This document shows positions 22,841-35,371 of a DNA stretch of 64,000 nucleotides, piece by piece. Positions within the stretch are counted from its first letter, which is position 1. Every line of letters begins with the position of its first letter. The notes beneath the pieces were generated by a model, which saw only the letters and a list, made by a program, of their open reading frames with translations, made no database searches and was not told the DNA's origin. This stretch comes from Brasenia schreberi (lineage: Eukaryota > Streptophyta > Magnoliopsida > Nymphaeales > Cabombaceae), in the NCBI GenBank assembly GCA_036023115.1, contig JAYKKT010000055.1:10608501-10672500 (forward strand). Direction: 5' to 3'. Position numbers and translations under genes: made by a program.

Positions 22841-24654
22841 CTAAGTCCATGCACTTCGCGTTGAAGTGTTTCAACACAACATTCAAGAGATAGGATTCAG
22901 GCTTCATATAAGGTAAGGCGATGCGATGTGGAACTTCAATTGAAGGTTCATCATGGTTATTGGGCAAGTGTGATTGATGAGATTGGCTAGAACCAGCCAT
23001 AGGGGTACTGAATGAGAGTTTTAGATGTGCTGGTAGAAACTTATCAAATAAGGTAAATCCTAACTACAATAACAACTTTTATGGAATTGCTTGTAGATTT
23101 TGATCCAGAGCTCCGATTGAGTTGAAAATTGGTCAGAAGGTTACTCAATATGTCTTCAAATGGCCAAAAATATTTTGGCCCAAAAATACAAGCCACTAAG
23201 AAGAAATAGCTTCTACAATTTGATGGGATGTAGAAAATTGCTACTGAAACTTCAGTTTGAATCTCAATGAAAGCACCAAAGTTGATGTACGCTGGGTTTG
23301 TTGAAGAAATTCGCTACGAATCCATGATAAGGATCATGCCAACAACTCACCACTAAGCCTCACACAAGACTTAGATAAGAGGAAAAAGGACTAAGAAGGC
23401 CTTAGGAAGGAACATTACTTAAACTTATAGGATTTTTATTATCACAAGAATGGTTGAACAAGATGCCCTCTAACACTATCCCAAAGGGGGTACTTGTAGG
23501 GTTAGAGAGGTCTTATTGGACATCTCTTATACAAAAAAAACTAGCCTTGGAGAATTGGAAAGTTTCCAATGCCCACTACCTGTAGTTTCCTTTCTAAAAA
23601 ATTTATTAAACACATCCTTGATACTGGAAATAACAAAAAAAATATCTAACCAGCAATATGGGCCTTATTATAGATAAAAAATAAAGAAAAATGTGGGTTT
23701 GACTTGACATATTCAGACAACTTGAGTTTAATCCAAGTTATGCAATTTACATAGACTTGACTCGTGACAATTTCAGAATGTGTGGGAGCATCTTCAATTG
23801 CATCATGTTCTTGACCATAATAGCAATGGATGACTTCAACTTTAATTGGGTGAAGATACGTTAAATTACAGAAGGTGGGGTTTCATCATAGTTTAAGAAT
23901 GTCTTGGATTTGATCGTGGGCCCTTCAACTTGTTTCATTATATTATTGGAACATGAGTCAATGGTTGCATCCAAGCTAAAGTCATTTGAACATGGTTTGG
24001 TGCCCAAGTTCAAAGTCAAGGAGTTAGAGTTGATGTCCTTATTCACAACCCAACCTAGTCATGACGATTTTACTACATCCCTGTGGTCGATATTGTTTCT
24101 CATGTGGGATCCCATTTGGGTTCTCAATTGATGTTTCTCGAACCGAATGATCCATTGATTTAGCACTTCAAGTTTGTTATGAGACTATTTTACCACTATA
24201 TCCTGGCTCATGAATGTGTCCTTGAGCATTGGATAACTTAGGCAGCGAATGTTATAGTATGACCTTTTGCCCTTTTGACATTATAACCTACTTAGTTTCA
24301 TATGGAGATCTATAGTTAATCAACCACTAATGTTGCAGGAAATTATTTCTAACTTTCTTTGCATTCAATATCAATTATTGTAATTCCAATGGATGAATCA
24401 TTGCTCCCATCTTGTGTAACTACACAGAAGATCTCCCCTCCAAAACAAGCCTTTCAAATGGTATTCTTTAAGGCCAACAAAGGGTTGAATGCCTAACAAA
24501 TAGTCTCACTTTTGTACATCAAATGGAAGATACATATAAAGAAATAATGGAATTGGTTATGATGGGCAACTTTGTCACTGACTGATTTTAAAAATATCCA
24601 TTGACAAACACTTATTTGTGTTTTGACTTTACAAGAATTTCTAGGATTGGTTAC
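22841..24654. other. Unassigned interval
   Basis: Moderately AT-rich, with only short open frames (for example 23904-24131 plus, 76 codons at most) that show no domain I recognise. It may be host DNA or an old element that I cannot place. The base just before 24655 ends the GTTAC target site of solo LTR G. Confidence 0.4.
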
Positions 24655-25261
24655 TGTAGACGCGCGAAAAATCCCTGCCTCTTGCCTTTTTCAGGGCCTG
24701 GAGCAAATCCTCTCGTGTGTCTAAGGCCTATTTGTATAAACAGGGCGTGCCAGCTAGCTTACCTAAGCTAGCGAAGATAGATTTTAAGCTGACTTCTAAT
24801 CGTGGTGACTGTGAGCAAGTGAGCTCTTGTCGTCGCAAACCTTCTTGCACCGATGCGCAAGGGTCAGTCTGTACGCTTTGAAAAATCGAGTTTTAGGGTA
24901 TAGAAAGCCTACGAAGCGGTTCGAGGTGTTTAATTCGGGTCTTTTAGATACGATTACAGATTTTTAGATCACGTGGATTTGCACGTGCCTAAGTCTTTCT
25001 TTTTATCCCTTGATGGGTCTCCTAAGTGTGTGTTATGAACACTCCACTACATGGGGCGAATTTTGAGCAGGAGTACGGGGCTTGCTTCGATGCAATATGC
25101 GTCCTACCTCGTGGTATAGTGTAGATGCAATGCAAACTCACGCTGCTCCAAAGGGAAAACCCGAATGTAAAGACAATGCCGAAGGGAAATAACCGAAGGG
25201 AAATGACTTGTAATGTAAATGCCGAAGGGAGATATGTATATAGGGTATATACGTGCCCTTA

Positions 25262-25760
25262 CTTGGGTCTTGTAAATAAGAGCGAAGGCTCAATGTGGGT
25301 GCGTGCTTGAATTGAAAAACTTACACACACGACATGAAATGAAACCCAAATATAACTTGCAGTATGGCCTTGATTAAGGTCTTGGGAATAAGAGCGAAAG
25401 CTCAATGTGTGTGAGTGCTTGAATTGAAGTACTACGCACACAACATGAAATTAAACCCAAATAGTATAACACGGCCCTTACTTGGGTCTTTCAAATAAGA
25501 GCGAAGGCTCAATGTGTGTGAGTGCTTGAATTGAAAGACTTACACACACGACATGAAATGAAAACCCAAATAGTATAGCTCGGCCCTTACTTGGGTCTTT
25601 CAAATAAGAGCGAAGGCTCAATGTGTGTGAGTGCTTGAATTGAAAGACTTACACACACGACATGAAATGAAAACCCAAATAGTATAGCTCAGCCCTTACT
25701 TGGGTCTTTCAAATAAGAGCGAAGGCTCAATGTGTGTGAGTGCTTGAATTGAAAGACAAC
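25262..25760 (-). repeat. 109-bp minisatellite in solo LTR G
   Basis: CTTGGGTCTT recurs at 25481, 25590 and 25699, an exact 109-bp spacing. Upstream units are more diverged. Each unit has AAGAGCGAAGGCTCAATG, a GAGC/GCTC hairpin, and the ACACACGACATGAAAT phrase. Confidence 0.88.
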
Positions 25761-26352
25761 ACACCCAACTTAAGCAAAACCCTACGAAAATTAAAGTACA
25801 TATATATATTTATGTATTAGGGGCTGATTAGGCCCGTGTGTGTTCAAAATCGTGCACAACTAAGAGAGTGCACGTGTGTGGGTGTGCCAAGCCACGTTAT
25901 TACAAGCGGGGGGAGACTATGCTCCGTTATTACAACCCCGTATCGAATTGAATCTTAAGCAAGTATACAACTAAGGACCGAGTTAGGCACTTACTAATAG
26001 CTGGTCCGAAGATGCCTTGCTTGAGCGCGGGCTTGGCCTTCGCCTTGGGCTGCAAGAGGGAGCTCCGCGGAGTTGAACGATAAGGGGCTGCTGGCCGGGT
26101 GTCTTGGGCGCGCGAAAGGGGAGCCTTGAAGGTGACCGACTGCTAAGGATGGGCTGGTTTCGTATGTAGGGCTAAGGTGACTACGTAGGGTCACTAAGGG
26201 AGGTTGAGGTTAGAGAGTATGGCACAAAGGGGGCCTAAGGGAATGGTCTAATGGAGCACCTAAGGTTGGCGAGTGGCTGGCCGAATGAAGAGGTGACAGT
26301 CGGTTGGAGTGGCCGACTAAGGGAACTTGGTGGTGGCGGGCTGCTAGGGTAG

Positions 26353-26853
26353 CTAGGAGTGGTGGAAGGGAAGGGAACTAGCTAGGAGATGGGGTAAGGT
26401 AGTGGTGGATACGGGGAGGTAATATGGGCAGGTCTTAGGGAGTTGGATGGGGTGGCCGGGTGTAGCTAGGGTGTCTAGGTAGTGGCTGGTAGTTAGGGTG
26501 GTTATAGCCTGGCCGAATGGGAGTGGGGCAGGCGGAATGGCTGGTGTTGGGGGAAGATGGTGGTGGTGCAGGTGGTTGAGAGTGGAGGGGGAGTGGAGAA
26601 GAGGTGAGGTAAGGTATAGGATACTAACTGGATGATGGGAGGCGGCGGGTGGTTGAGGGGCAGCCGGATGTGGTGGATCGGCTGGTTCGGCCGGATGAAG
26701 GGGATGGCGACGGATGGATGGGGAGTGGTGGCGGTGGTGGTGCTCAGCTGGGAGGTAGTGGCGCAGGTGGTGGCTGGTTGTGGGGCAAGTGGAGCAAGGT
26801 TGGAGTCGGCTGGGCTGGAGAGGGGACGAGATAGGATCCTTGGAGCTTGGCAA
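26353..26853 (-). other. C-rich leader ORF of LTR G
   Basis: A long His/Pro/Ser-rich open frame on the LTR sense strand just after the TATA box. The A LTRs (45293-45712, 55835-56254) and B LTR (13928-14308) also keep a long frame here, with a shared SSLPLHSQPP.PPQP stretch in A and B, but G is read in a different frame at that point. None begins with ATG at a consistent site. Strong C bias makes stop-free frames likely by chance, so I list it as sequence structure and not as a gene. Confidence 0.3.
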
Positions 26854-26867
26854 AACCCGCCCCTAAA

Positions 26868-26890
26868 GGGGGGGGGGGGGGGGGTTTATA
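26868..26890 (-). promoter_or_regulatory. TATA box with a 17-base homopolymer, LTR G
   Basis: On the plus strand 17 Gs (26868-26884) are followed by TTTATAGG, so on the sense strand CCTATAAA is followed by 17 Cs. The A LTRs have 8 and B has 7 at this place. Confidence 0.7.
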
Positions 26891-27421
26891 GGGCTGCAAG
26901 AGGCGGTTGGGGGTGGTATTAGGGTAGTGGTTAGGTGGTCTAGGGGTGGTGGTATGGTGGTAAGGTGGGCTGGAAAGGGTAGGGCCAAATATTTTAAATA
27001 CAAGGGGTTTGGGTAGGTTGTGTGCTAGGGGTGGTTTAGAGGTTTAGGGTTTAGCTAGGTGGGTTGGTTTTAGGGTGAGGTTTAGTGAGGTAGATTAGGT
27101 GATTAGGCTAGGATTAGGTTAGGTTTAGGAAAATTACCCTAGGTTTAGGGAAGGATTAGGGAAGTGGGTTAGGTGATTAGGTTGGGATTAGGGAAGTGGG
27201 TTAGGTGATTAGGCTCAGATTAGGATAGGATTAGGGTAGAAGGCTAGGATTAGGTGTTTTTGGTTAGGTTTAGGTGAAGGAGCTCCCTTTGCATGACCCA
27301 TAGACCCTAATCATATCATGTTGGTGCAGCCCTAGGTTAGGTTTTGGCTAATTACAAGCTTAAAACCATTTAATTAGGCTAACCCACATGATTAACCCCA
27401 AACTTGACACACAAGTCAAGC

Positions 27422-27736
27422 TTAATTACAACACACACTTGATCTTATCCTCCCCCACTCTCTCTCATGCCCATAATCCCACGTGGAATTCAAGTGGGCC
27501 CCACCTCCATTTATGAGAAGGTGATGTGGGCCATGGATATGGATATTGGATTGGATCTCTGGGTCCAAATCCAAATCTAAGTCCATACATGGGTTTGGAT
27601 TGGGATCTGGATATATATGGTCCAGATCCAATCCAAACTGAATTCTGACTCCTTCGAGCTGTGTTCGAAACGAACGGTTTGTGCGGGACCTGACAGCATC
27701 AGTACTCCGTCTGCGTTGGGTCTTCGCCAACATGAT
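27422..27736 (-). CDS. Conserved U3 ORF, solo LTR G copy
   Basis: Minus-strand frame from the MLAKTQRRRSTDAV start at about 27736, homologous to 13056-13343 of element B, with VDLDLDLD replaced by MDLDLDLD. The reading frame also continues upstream for about 42 codons. The last codons differ: the frame passes the usual stop and ends in a short extension. Function unknown; it lies in U3. Confidence 0.3.
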   Translation of the reverse strand: MMLAKTQRRRSTDAVRSRTNRSFRTQLEGVRIQFGLDLDHIYPDPNPNPCMDLDLDLDPEIQSNIHIHGPHHLLINGGGAHLNSTWDYGHEREWGRIRSSVCCN

Positions 27737-28121
27737 CGTCTGCCTCTGTTTTTGCCTTTCGGAGATGACTTCAAATGATGTTTTGATGATAATAGGGTCT
27801 TGGACGTTCGAGATCCTGGGGGTGTGGATTTGATACGAGAGTTGCTGTGCCGGGCTCGACATGTGCTCCGGTTTCGGGCTCTCCTTAGCTTTCCTGGTCC
27901 TGTCTGGATTAGGCCAAGCTGCTTCGGGGTTTCAAAACATGTTTTAAAAGGGTTTTTTAAAAGCCATATTGTATATTTTTGAAATACAGAGTTCAAAACA
28001 TATGTACAGGGTTGTCTGGAAGGCTCCTGGGTTTCCAGACTCAAAATAGCCCTTTGGGGCTGCTTTTACAAAACCAGATGGATTTGGGAAATTCATGGGA
28101 TTTCGGGATGTTTACAGTTAC

Positions 28122-30117
28122 CATTACCATATTACCATAATTTTCTTACATTGCATTTCAAGCGTCCTTCAGATCTTCTCAACCATCCTTTTTACTCCGT
28201 AACATTGCATGAATGATACAATGTTGACTATGTTCGGTTACTCGGATATGTCTTCCTTATACATGTATACTATATGTTGCTAATCGATGAAATAGTTTCT
28301 AAAGCTACTAGCATATTTGTTTGGTTTTCATGTCTTTATTTGAAACATTTTTATTCTTTTATATCTTAAAGCATGGATATAGAAGTCATAATGATTCATG
28401 CACTTCACTATGATCCTTTACGAATTATCCTTCATGCACTTTTAATCAAAGTCTCTTGGCACACATTAATCTCTTGTTACATTCCTATATATTGTATAGT
28501 TTTTAAAATATGTTTCATGGTTGATATATATGTGTATCCTAATGGTCTATGTACATCTGATCCTAATGGTCTATATGCATAGTTATCATCACCTATACGA
28601 GAAACAATTGATGTGTACGGGCTACTCATCAACATCCTTCTCTAACTCTTCATCTTCTGATTCTACTTCTAATTCAAGGAACACCAATCATGGTCTTCAT
28701 CTTCATCCTTTGAATGCCTTATATTATGTTGTACCATGTAATCTCTTTATAAATATAACTCTACCTCCTCCCTCTCTTTACATGTCTCATCTTCATCAGC
28801 CTTTGTCTTCTTATGATTTAGATATCTCTTCCTTCTCTAACTCTCATTTTCTAGACTTAGAGTCAACATCAATCATCTCCTTGTACTTATCTCCTCCCAA
28901 TACCTTTGTGTGCTTAGACTTAGTGTCAACAACAAATCAACTAATTACTTAACTCCTACTCTTCTATACATCTTATTTCATTTTGATAAACAATGTTCAA
29001 TGTATCAAGAGTCACATGATATAGTTTGATAACATCATAACCTTCATTCAGGCTGACCATTGTGTGAACATGTTCATCTAGATACAACCCAATATACTTA
29101 GACTTGTTAGTATCATTATGAAGCTTGTATCATATTGTGAAGGCATTGTATCCCTTTGAGAACAACTAAAACAATACTCAAAATCACAAATAATTTGGAT
29201 CAATTTGAACAGTTGATGACAACCTACCAGCATAAACCATCTCTAACTCATACTCGCTTCTCTTACAATAATATAACACAAAGGTGATGAGCTTTATGGC
29301 CCTACATAACAAGTGAATGGATATGAATCTACATCAAATGAAGCAAAAGATTGCAATATGATCTCATATGTCAAAGAAGAAGAAGAAAGATAAATGAACA
29401 ATACCTTAACTTAAATTGTGAAAGTAAATAGTACTTTGCTTACTGCTTTGAACAAAGAAATCGAGAAAAAGTTGATCATATACCAATACAAGGAACAAGT
29501 ATTTGTACTCAATTATGTGATTTAAATGAATGGTTATCACAATACTAAAGGCATATGAAGATACTTGATTATATGATTTAAATGAATGAGAAAAGTTGAC
29601 CATATACTAATTTAGCTATGCAAGGAACAAAGGAATTACCAACAACACTTTGACTTCAAAATTAAGGACACATCTAAGCATTAAAGGAGAGCCAACATTT
29701 TTAGCTTAACTTGGTTATCCCAATAGAACATGGGTTTCATTTAGTAAAAAGTTGAAAACTTCGTTGTCATTTAGAATTAAATGCAGTTCATACAAGAAAA
29801 CAAACGTATCCAAACACTAAATTTAGTAGAAGGAATTAACCACAAGCACCTACAAAACCTAACTCAAAAGAGCACAGAATCAATGAGACTCATGCTCTTT
29901 GAGGAATAATTCACGATACCCATGGGGTGCAAAAACATAATAATGAAGCAATAGATACTGACTCGAAAAGGAGAGAGGAGACTAGCTGGAAAAAGAAGAA
30001 AGAAGAAGGTGAAGTTTTCTAAAGAAAAAACATGAATACTGTTGAAATAAATTCTATTTACATGAAGAAGAAGCAAAAGTCAAAGAATTACGACTTTTAT
30101 CTTGGAACCATACATAC
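28122..30117. other. Unassigned interval between solo LTR G and element D
   Basis: AT-rich DNA. The open frame 28521-28952 (plus) is Ser/Leu-rich without a recognised domain. Positions 28600-28960 contain several TCTTC/CTTCATC-rich stretches. It ends in ACAAC (30118-30122), the target site of element D. No gene can be supported. Confidence 0.4.
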
Positions 30118-31245
30118 ACAACTATAGATGTAAAAATTTTACTCCAAAGTCTATGTAGAGACTTGAAATAAGTTTTCAATCTACGTCGTTTTGCGCGAGC
30201 ATACCAACTAGTTTGCTTAAACTAGCAAAGATAGATTTTTTGACTTTGGGTAGTAATTGTGAGAAAGCGAGATTTTTTCGTCTTAGGCTTTCTTGAACCT
30301 GTACTCAAGGGTCAACCTAGATGCTTTGAGGATTTATTTAAAAAGGTGTGTGTTTCTAAAATTAATTTTTGGAATCAACTTGAATCAACCAAATCGTGTA
30401 CTTGGCCTATGAAAGGAAAATTTTCAAAGTTCTGAAAAACATAAACTCGTTCTATTTTCATAACTTGTTTTCAGATTTTTTTGAATAGTTTCATAATATC
30501 TAAAATTCACGAAACTTTTAGAGTAAGTAAACACGAATGTGAAGATTCTGGAACTATTTTTATTCTATTTTTGTGCAGTAATTTTACAAAATTAAATCAA
30601 GAATGTGCCTCTGCTCAAGTACTCAGAACTAATCTGTTATAGAAATACAAAGATTCAAAGAAATGTTTGTATCTCGATGCACAGAGTTCTGATTTTTATG
30701 AAATTGGTCTTGTTAGAAATCTATGGATGTCAACTTTCTAATGAGATAAGTTTTACTGAAATTAGTTCACTACAAAAAGAGTTATGGGATGATTACCTAA
30801 GCTCTATTGTAGAAAATACTGGTTTGACAGATTCGACTATAGATTTTTCTGATCTTCCTCAATTTTAATTACGTAGTTCCACGACCCTAAAATTCTTGAA
30901 AAGTTTATCACATGTGGGCTTGTGTGTTTTGATTCGGTGTACCAAATTTCAAATCATTTGGAGTAGAGAGATAGAAATGAAAAATAAAATATCAGACATA
31001 TGTAGGATAGTGAAAACATATTTTTGTGTTTAAAACATATGTGAATGCATTTGTCTGAAATTAAAAGACTAATCACATTATATTTAAAATAAATTATTGA
31101 AAGAAAATAAATTAAAATATGTTTATAGCTTAAGAATAGAGGAGATTGGAATGTATAAGTGGATATATCATATAGAGAGGTAGGAGAAACTTGAAATCAA
31201 ACATGTGGAATGCGTGAATGTAAATGAATGAAATGGACAGCATTA

Positions 31246-31312
31246 CTACGCTATTACATCATGGGGGGAGCCAAATGTTTTATTAATACAACCCCTTTGA
31301 ATTGAATGGGAA
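31246..31312 (-). promoter_or_regulatory. R-region module of D 3' LTR
   Basis: The minus strand reads GGGGTTGTATTAATAAAACA then GGCTCCCCCC and GATGTAATAG. The TTGTATTAA and TGTAATAG repeats are kept, but the inner GGAG half of the hairpin is lost here. Confidence 0.4.
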
Positions 31313-31522
31313 TAAGGAGAGATTGAAGTAAGTAAAGGATGAGAATAAAACCTTGCAATCGGACCTTAGTGGGTGCCGGATATGGGTGAGGTAGGAAGGG
31401 ATCGACTCCTTCCTTCCTTCTCTCCTTTTTCTTCCTCTCTCTCTCTTTCTTTCCTTCTTTTCCTCTCTCTCTTGCTGCAGCTCTCCCTCTCTCTCTTAGG
31501 TTCTCTACACTCTTCCTTTAAT

Positions 31523-34334
31523 GTTGGTGTAAACACCCAAAATTTTTTCTCAAAACATTTGATTTTTAGAAATTTTGCCTTTTAAAGAAAAAATCACAAT
31601 TTTAGTTCTTTTACGAGTTTTCCAATAAAAACACCTTAAACGAACTCATTTCTGTACCAAAATTTCATGGAAGCCTCAAAAAAATGGTAAATAGCACCCT
31701 TCTCAAAAAAATCTCATTTTGACAGAGAGTAAAAAAAATGACTACTTTACCCTCAAGCCCAAATTGGCAGCATTCTGCATTTTCAAATGATTTCATCTAA
31801 GGAAATGATGGTTTCAAACAATTTTCTTTAAAGAAACAAATAAAAATGAGATATTAGAAACCAAACCCACAAAATATTTGCAAAATATCAAATTCACAAA
31901 ATTACAAAAACCTTTTGAAATCAAATTCAAATTAGGACTCAAAAACTTGCCCGATTGAGGATAGTCCTACTCCAGAACCCTACACCCATCAAAGGGTTAA
32001 AGTGGTTTGAGACACGATACCCAAGGGTTAAAGAGGTTCGAGACCTTATACCTATCGAAAGGGTTAAAGTGGTCTAACACCCTACACCCAACAAAGGGTT
32101 AAAGTAGTTGAAACGGTAAAGACTAACTCACGGGGAAAAAGCAAGTCGCCCATGCAAACAAACACTAGGAATGAAACTCAGTTGTTTTCAAAAGAAAGAA
32201 ATATTTGAAAATTTTGATAAAACTCGATGTTTTCAAATAAATTTCAAAATAAAATGATTTTAAATAATAAAAAAGGAAATATTTGAAACCATAAATGAAA
32301 AGGGATGAAGCCAAGGTCAAACAAGGATAAGAACAAATCAGGATGTGAGCGAATATCAAGGCAATGGTTGAGCCAAGCTCGCATCAAGCCAAGACCAAGC
32401 TCAGTTATGGATCAAGGAAAGTCAAAGATGGGGATCAAATGAAGTGAAAACCTCACCAAGCATGGTACAAAGCCGCCTCAAGTTGAACTTGGCCAAGCCA
32501 CACCCAAGTGCATCCAACCGGACCCATATCAATTCCAACCGAACTCCAACCATCTTAGCCAAACCATGACCCATTGGCTAATCTAGGCCTAACCTACCTT
32601 GGTTGAACACGGCTTGATAAAACCTTCTTTAGCCTTACCTAATTAAATGACTTTATTCAAACTACATTGGATAACCTTTATCAAATTATCTTGAACCATC
32701 CTCACCAAAAATGCCATGACTCGGTCACACCTTGGCCAAGTTTGGCCGAACTTACATTGGATTGAACCGAATCAAAGGACCAGGTTAAAGTAGGCCGAAC
32801 TCACCTTCATTCCACCATGACCCAGCCCACATAGGAGCTGGATGGACTCACCGAAGAGGACCACAAAGGGCCACGTGATGCCATGTAAACCAGCCCTACA
32901 ATTGGATCCAAACTTGGGCCAAAGGGGCTCCACTCGATCCACATTATGGAAGCCTCTAGCAGCCCCCCTTTGACCTTTAAATAGAGGCCTTGGGGGCTCA
33001 TTTCTAGCATTGAAGGGAGTGTAGAAAGAGGTTCAAGAGAGAAAGTAGGTGCTGCAAAGGGAGAGAGAAAGAGAGAGTGAGAGAAGAAAGCAAGAAGGGA
33101 TCTCCCCTTCCATGGAGTCATAAGCCATTGGAGGAAGTGTAAGTGTGCTTTCTTCCTTTTTTGTTGATCTTGATTTTTTCTTCCTCATATTCAATTTGAA
33201 AATGGTTGTATTAATAGAGCTTTAGTCTTCTCCCGTGTTGTAATAGAGTAGAAATGTTTCTCGTTTCATTTCGTTTATATTTATGCATTCTACTTGTTTG
33301 ATTTCATATTTCTCTACCTCTCTCTATTTTATATGCTCTTATATCTCCTAATCCCCTCTATGCTTAAGATAAATATGTATTCACAATCATTTTCCTTCAG
33401 TTATTTACTTTAATTTAGTTGTGGATTGCTTTTAATTTCGGATGAATGCATGCACATATGTTTTAAAAACTGAAACTCTATTTTTCAGCATCCTATATAC
33501 GTCTGTTGTTATATTTTTTATGTCTCAACCGCTACTCTGAATAATCTGAAATTGGAATACCAAATATACACATACAGACCCACACATAATAAACTTTTTA
33601 AGAATTTTAGGGCCATATAGCATTGTAAATAAAATAGAGAAAAATCGGCTAAATTCAGAGTTAGTTCTGCACAGTCTGTTTTTCCTACAATAGAGGTTGG
33701 GTAATTTTCCCATAACTTTTTTTTAGCTTCGAAAAATGATATCTATAGATTTCCAACAAGACTAAATTCATAGAAATCGGAGCTCTGTGTACCAAAATAC
33801 AAAGTTTTCTTTAGACCTCTATGTTTCTGTAATAGAACGTTCTTAAACACCTGAACAATGATCTTTTCTGGATTTAATTTTGCAAATTCACAGAACAAAA
33901 ACAAAAAATAAAAATAGTCTTAGAATCTTCACATTATGCTCTAAATGTTTTATGAATTTTGGAGATTCCTAAGGTATCCAAAAAAACTCTGAAAACAAAA
34001 TCAGTTTCTATTTTTCAGAACTTGAAAATTTTTCATTCTCTAGACCAAGTACATGAATTGTTTGATCAAAATTGTCTTTGAAATTGAATTTTGGAAACAC
34101 ACACGCAGCACAAATTAATCCTCAAAGCGTCTAGGTTGGCCCTTGAGCATCGGTTCAAGAAGGCCTAAGACGAAAAAATTCCACTTAGCCACAATCACCT
34201 CACGAAGTCGGAATTATACCTTTGCTAGTTTTAATGAAACTAGCTGGAACGCTCATGCAAGAACGAAGTAGATTGAAAAGTTTATTTCAAGAAAATAATA
34301 GGCTTTAGAATAAAATTTTCACAACTACAGTTTT
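31523..34334 (+). mobile_element. Solo LTR E nested in the D 3' LTR
   Basis: The LTR is 31528-34329 (2802 bp), TGTAAACACCCAAAATTTT to CACAACTACA, on the plus strand, opposite to D. Comparison with the uninterrupted D 5' LTR at 58915-58935 shows the exact insertion point: GTTGG before E and GTTTT after it, a decayed 5-bp duplication (3 of 5 match). It has its own TATA (32976), GA tract (33055-33095), R module (33203-33245) and U5 hairpins (34141-34244). No internal region is present. Confidence 0.88.
32976..32984 (+). promoter_or_regulatory. TATA-like box of LTR E
   Basis: TTTAAATAG after AGCAGCCCCCCTTTGACC, followed by AGGCCTTGGGGGC. This matches the position of TATAAAAG in LTR I. Confidence 0.5.
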
Positions 34335-34355
34335 AAATCAGCCCCTAAGGTCTCT

Positions 34356-34363
34356 TTTTATAG
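34356..34363 (-). promoter_or_regulatory. TATA box of D 3' LTR
   Basis: The minus strand reads GGCCTATAAAAAGAGA. It now lies on the far side of the E insertion from its own leader, so transcription from this LTR would run into E. Confidence 0.65.
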
Positions 34364-35219
34364 GCCTGAAGGGGGAAAGGCCTAGAGCTTTCCGCGGTTT
34401 AGATTGGGTGGGTCTTTGGAGCTCCCTCTTGATCCAATCCTTTGCTAGACCTAAGGCAATCACGTGGGCCTTCTTGATGGTCCCCTTTGGTCAATACTAG
34501 CCCAACCCCATGTGGCTAGGTCGGCTAAGTGGCTCGGTCTAGCCTTGGTGTGGTCAAGTGGCTCGGTCTAGCCTTGGTGCGGTCAAGTGGCTCGATCTAG
34601 CATGATGCGGTAAAGTGGCTTTGAGTATAACCAGCTAGACTTGATTTGGTGTAACCAACTGAATGTAAATGGATGTGGCCCGACTAAGTTCAACTTGGGA
34701 CAACATTGTACCATATTTGATGGAGTCTTGGCTTAGTTCATGTCTTCATTTCATTCCACTCATCGACTTGTTCGACTTGATTATAAATTGAGTCTCTTGC
34801 ATTTGACCCTAGGCTCTTGATTTGGCCTAGAACATCTTATTTTCAACTTTCCTAGCCCATTGAAGACTAGGTCCTTCGTCTTGGTCCACATTTGGTGAAT
34901 GAGCTTGGTCCTTACCCTCTTGTTGCCGTATCGAGATCGAATTGGGATGCTTTGATTCCGTTCTTGGCCCTGAAATCGTGCCTTCTTCCGGGATCTTCGG
35001 CGGGCTCCATCCTTATCCTCTTTTGAACCAATACAAATCTTATCTTTGTTTACATTTTTAAAACTTGATTTTGAAACTTAAAACTTTAAATTTCAAAATG
35101 TTTGTTTTTGATATTTTATGAAATTTGTAGGCCGTATTTAAATCATGAATTTTTAAAATAGCCTACTGTTTTGAAACTTGCTTGAATATGTTTTTGCAAA
35201 ACATTTTGGGGTGTTTATA

Positions 35220-35371
35220 GATGCCCCTCTTTGCCATTATTCCAAATTTATTTGGATAATAGCAAAGAATAAACACACCCTTTTTTATTTTTCTTCCCAA
35301 AATTTGACTTGAGAGTATGGATCTTTCCTTCGTTTCATAGCATCCTTTCCTTAGATTTTCGTGAAGGAGGG
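35220..35371 (-). mobile_element. D polypurine tract and end of 3' UTR
   Basis: Directly internal to the 3' LTR the minus strand reads GGCAAAGAGGGGCAT before CTATAAACACCCC. The purine tract AAAGAGGGGCA is the expected primer for plus-strand synthesis and is shared with elements A and B. Confidence 0.8.

Larger units (their letters stand above)
24650..28121 (-). mobile_element. Solo LTR G with GTTAC target duplication
   Basis: The LTR is 24655-28116 (3462 bp), TGTAGACGCG...GATGTTTACA on the plus strand, so it reads TGTAAAC...TCTACA on the minus strand. It is flanked by GTTAC at 24650-24654 and again at 28117-28121, an exact 5-bp target-site duplication. No internal region is present, the expected product of recombination between the two LTRs of a full element. 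All landmarks of the A/B LTR are present. Confidence 0.93.
30123..35219 (-). mobile_element. Element D 3' LTR, split by solo LTR E
   Basis: Pieces 30123-31527 and 34330-35219 together align with the 5' LTR 57505-59774. The outer end is TATAGATG and the inner end GGGGTGTTTATA; both are TG/CA termini with a G-to-A type change. The break falls within the leader, just after the CT-rich tract. Confidence 0.9.

Noticed and set aside
25262..25760. Regular repeats as a CRISPR array
   Set aside because: Units are 109 bp, nearly identical throughout without unique spacers, in plant DNA and inside an LTR.
28521..28952. 143-codon Ser/Leu-rich frame as a gene
   Set aside because: No domain, repeated short phrases, no splice or promoter context. 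Cannot be supported.
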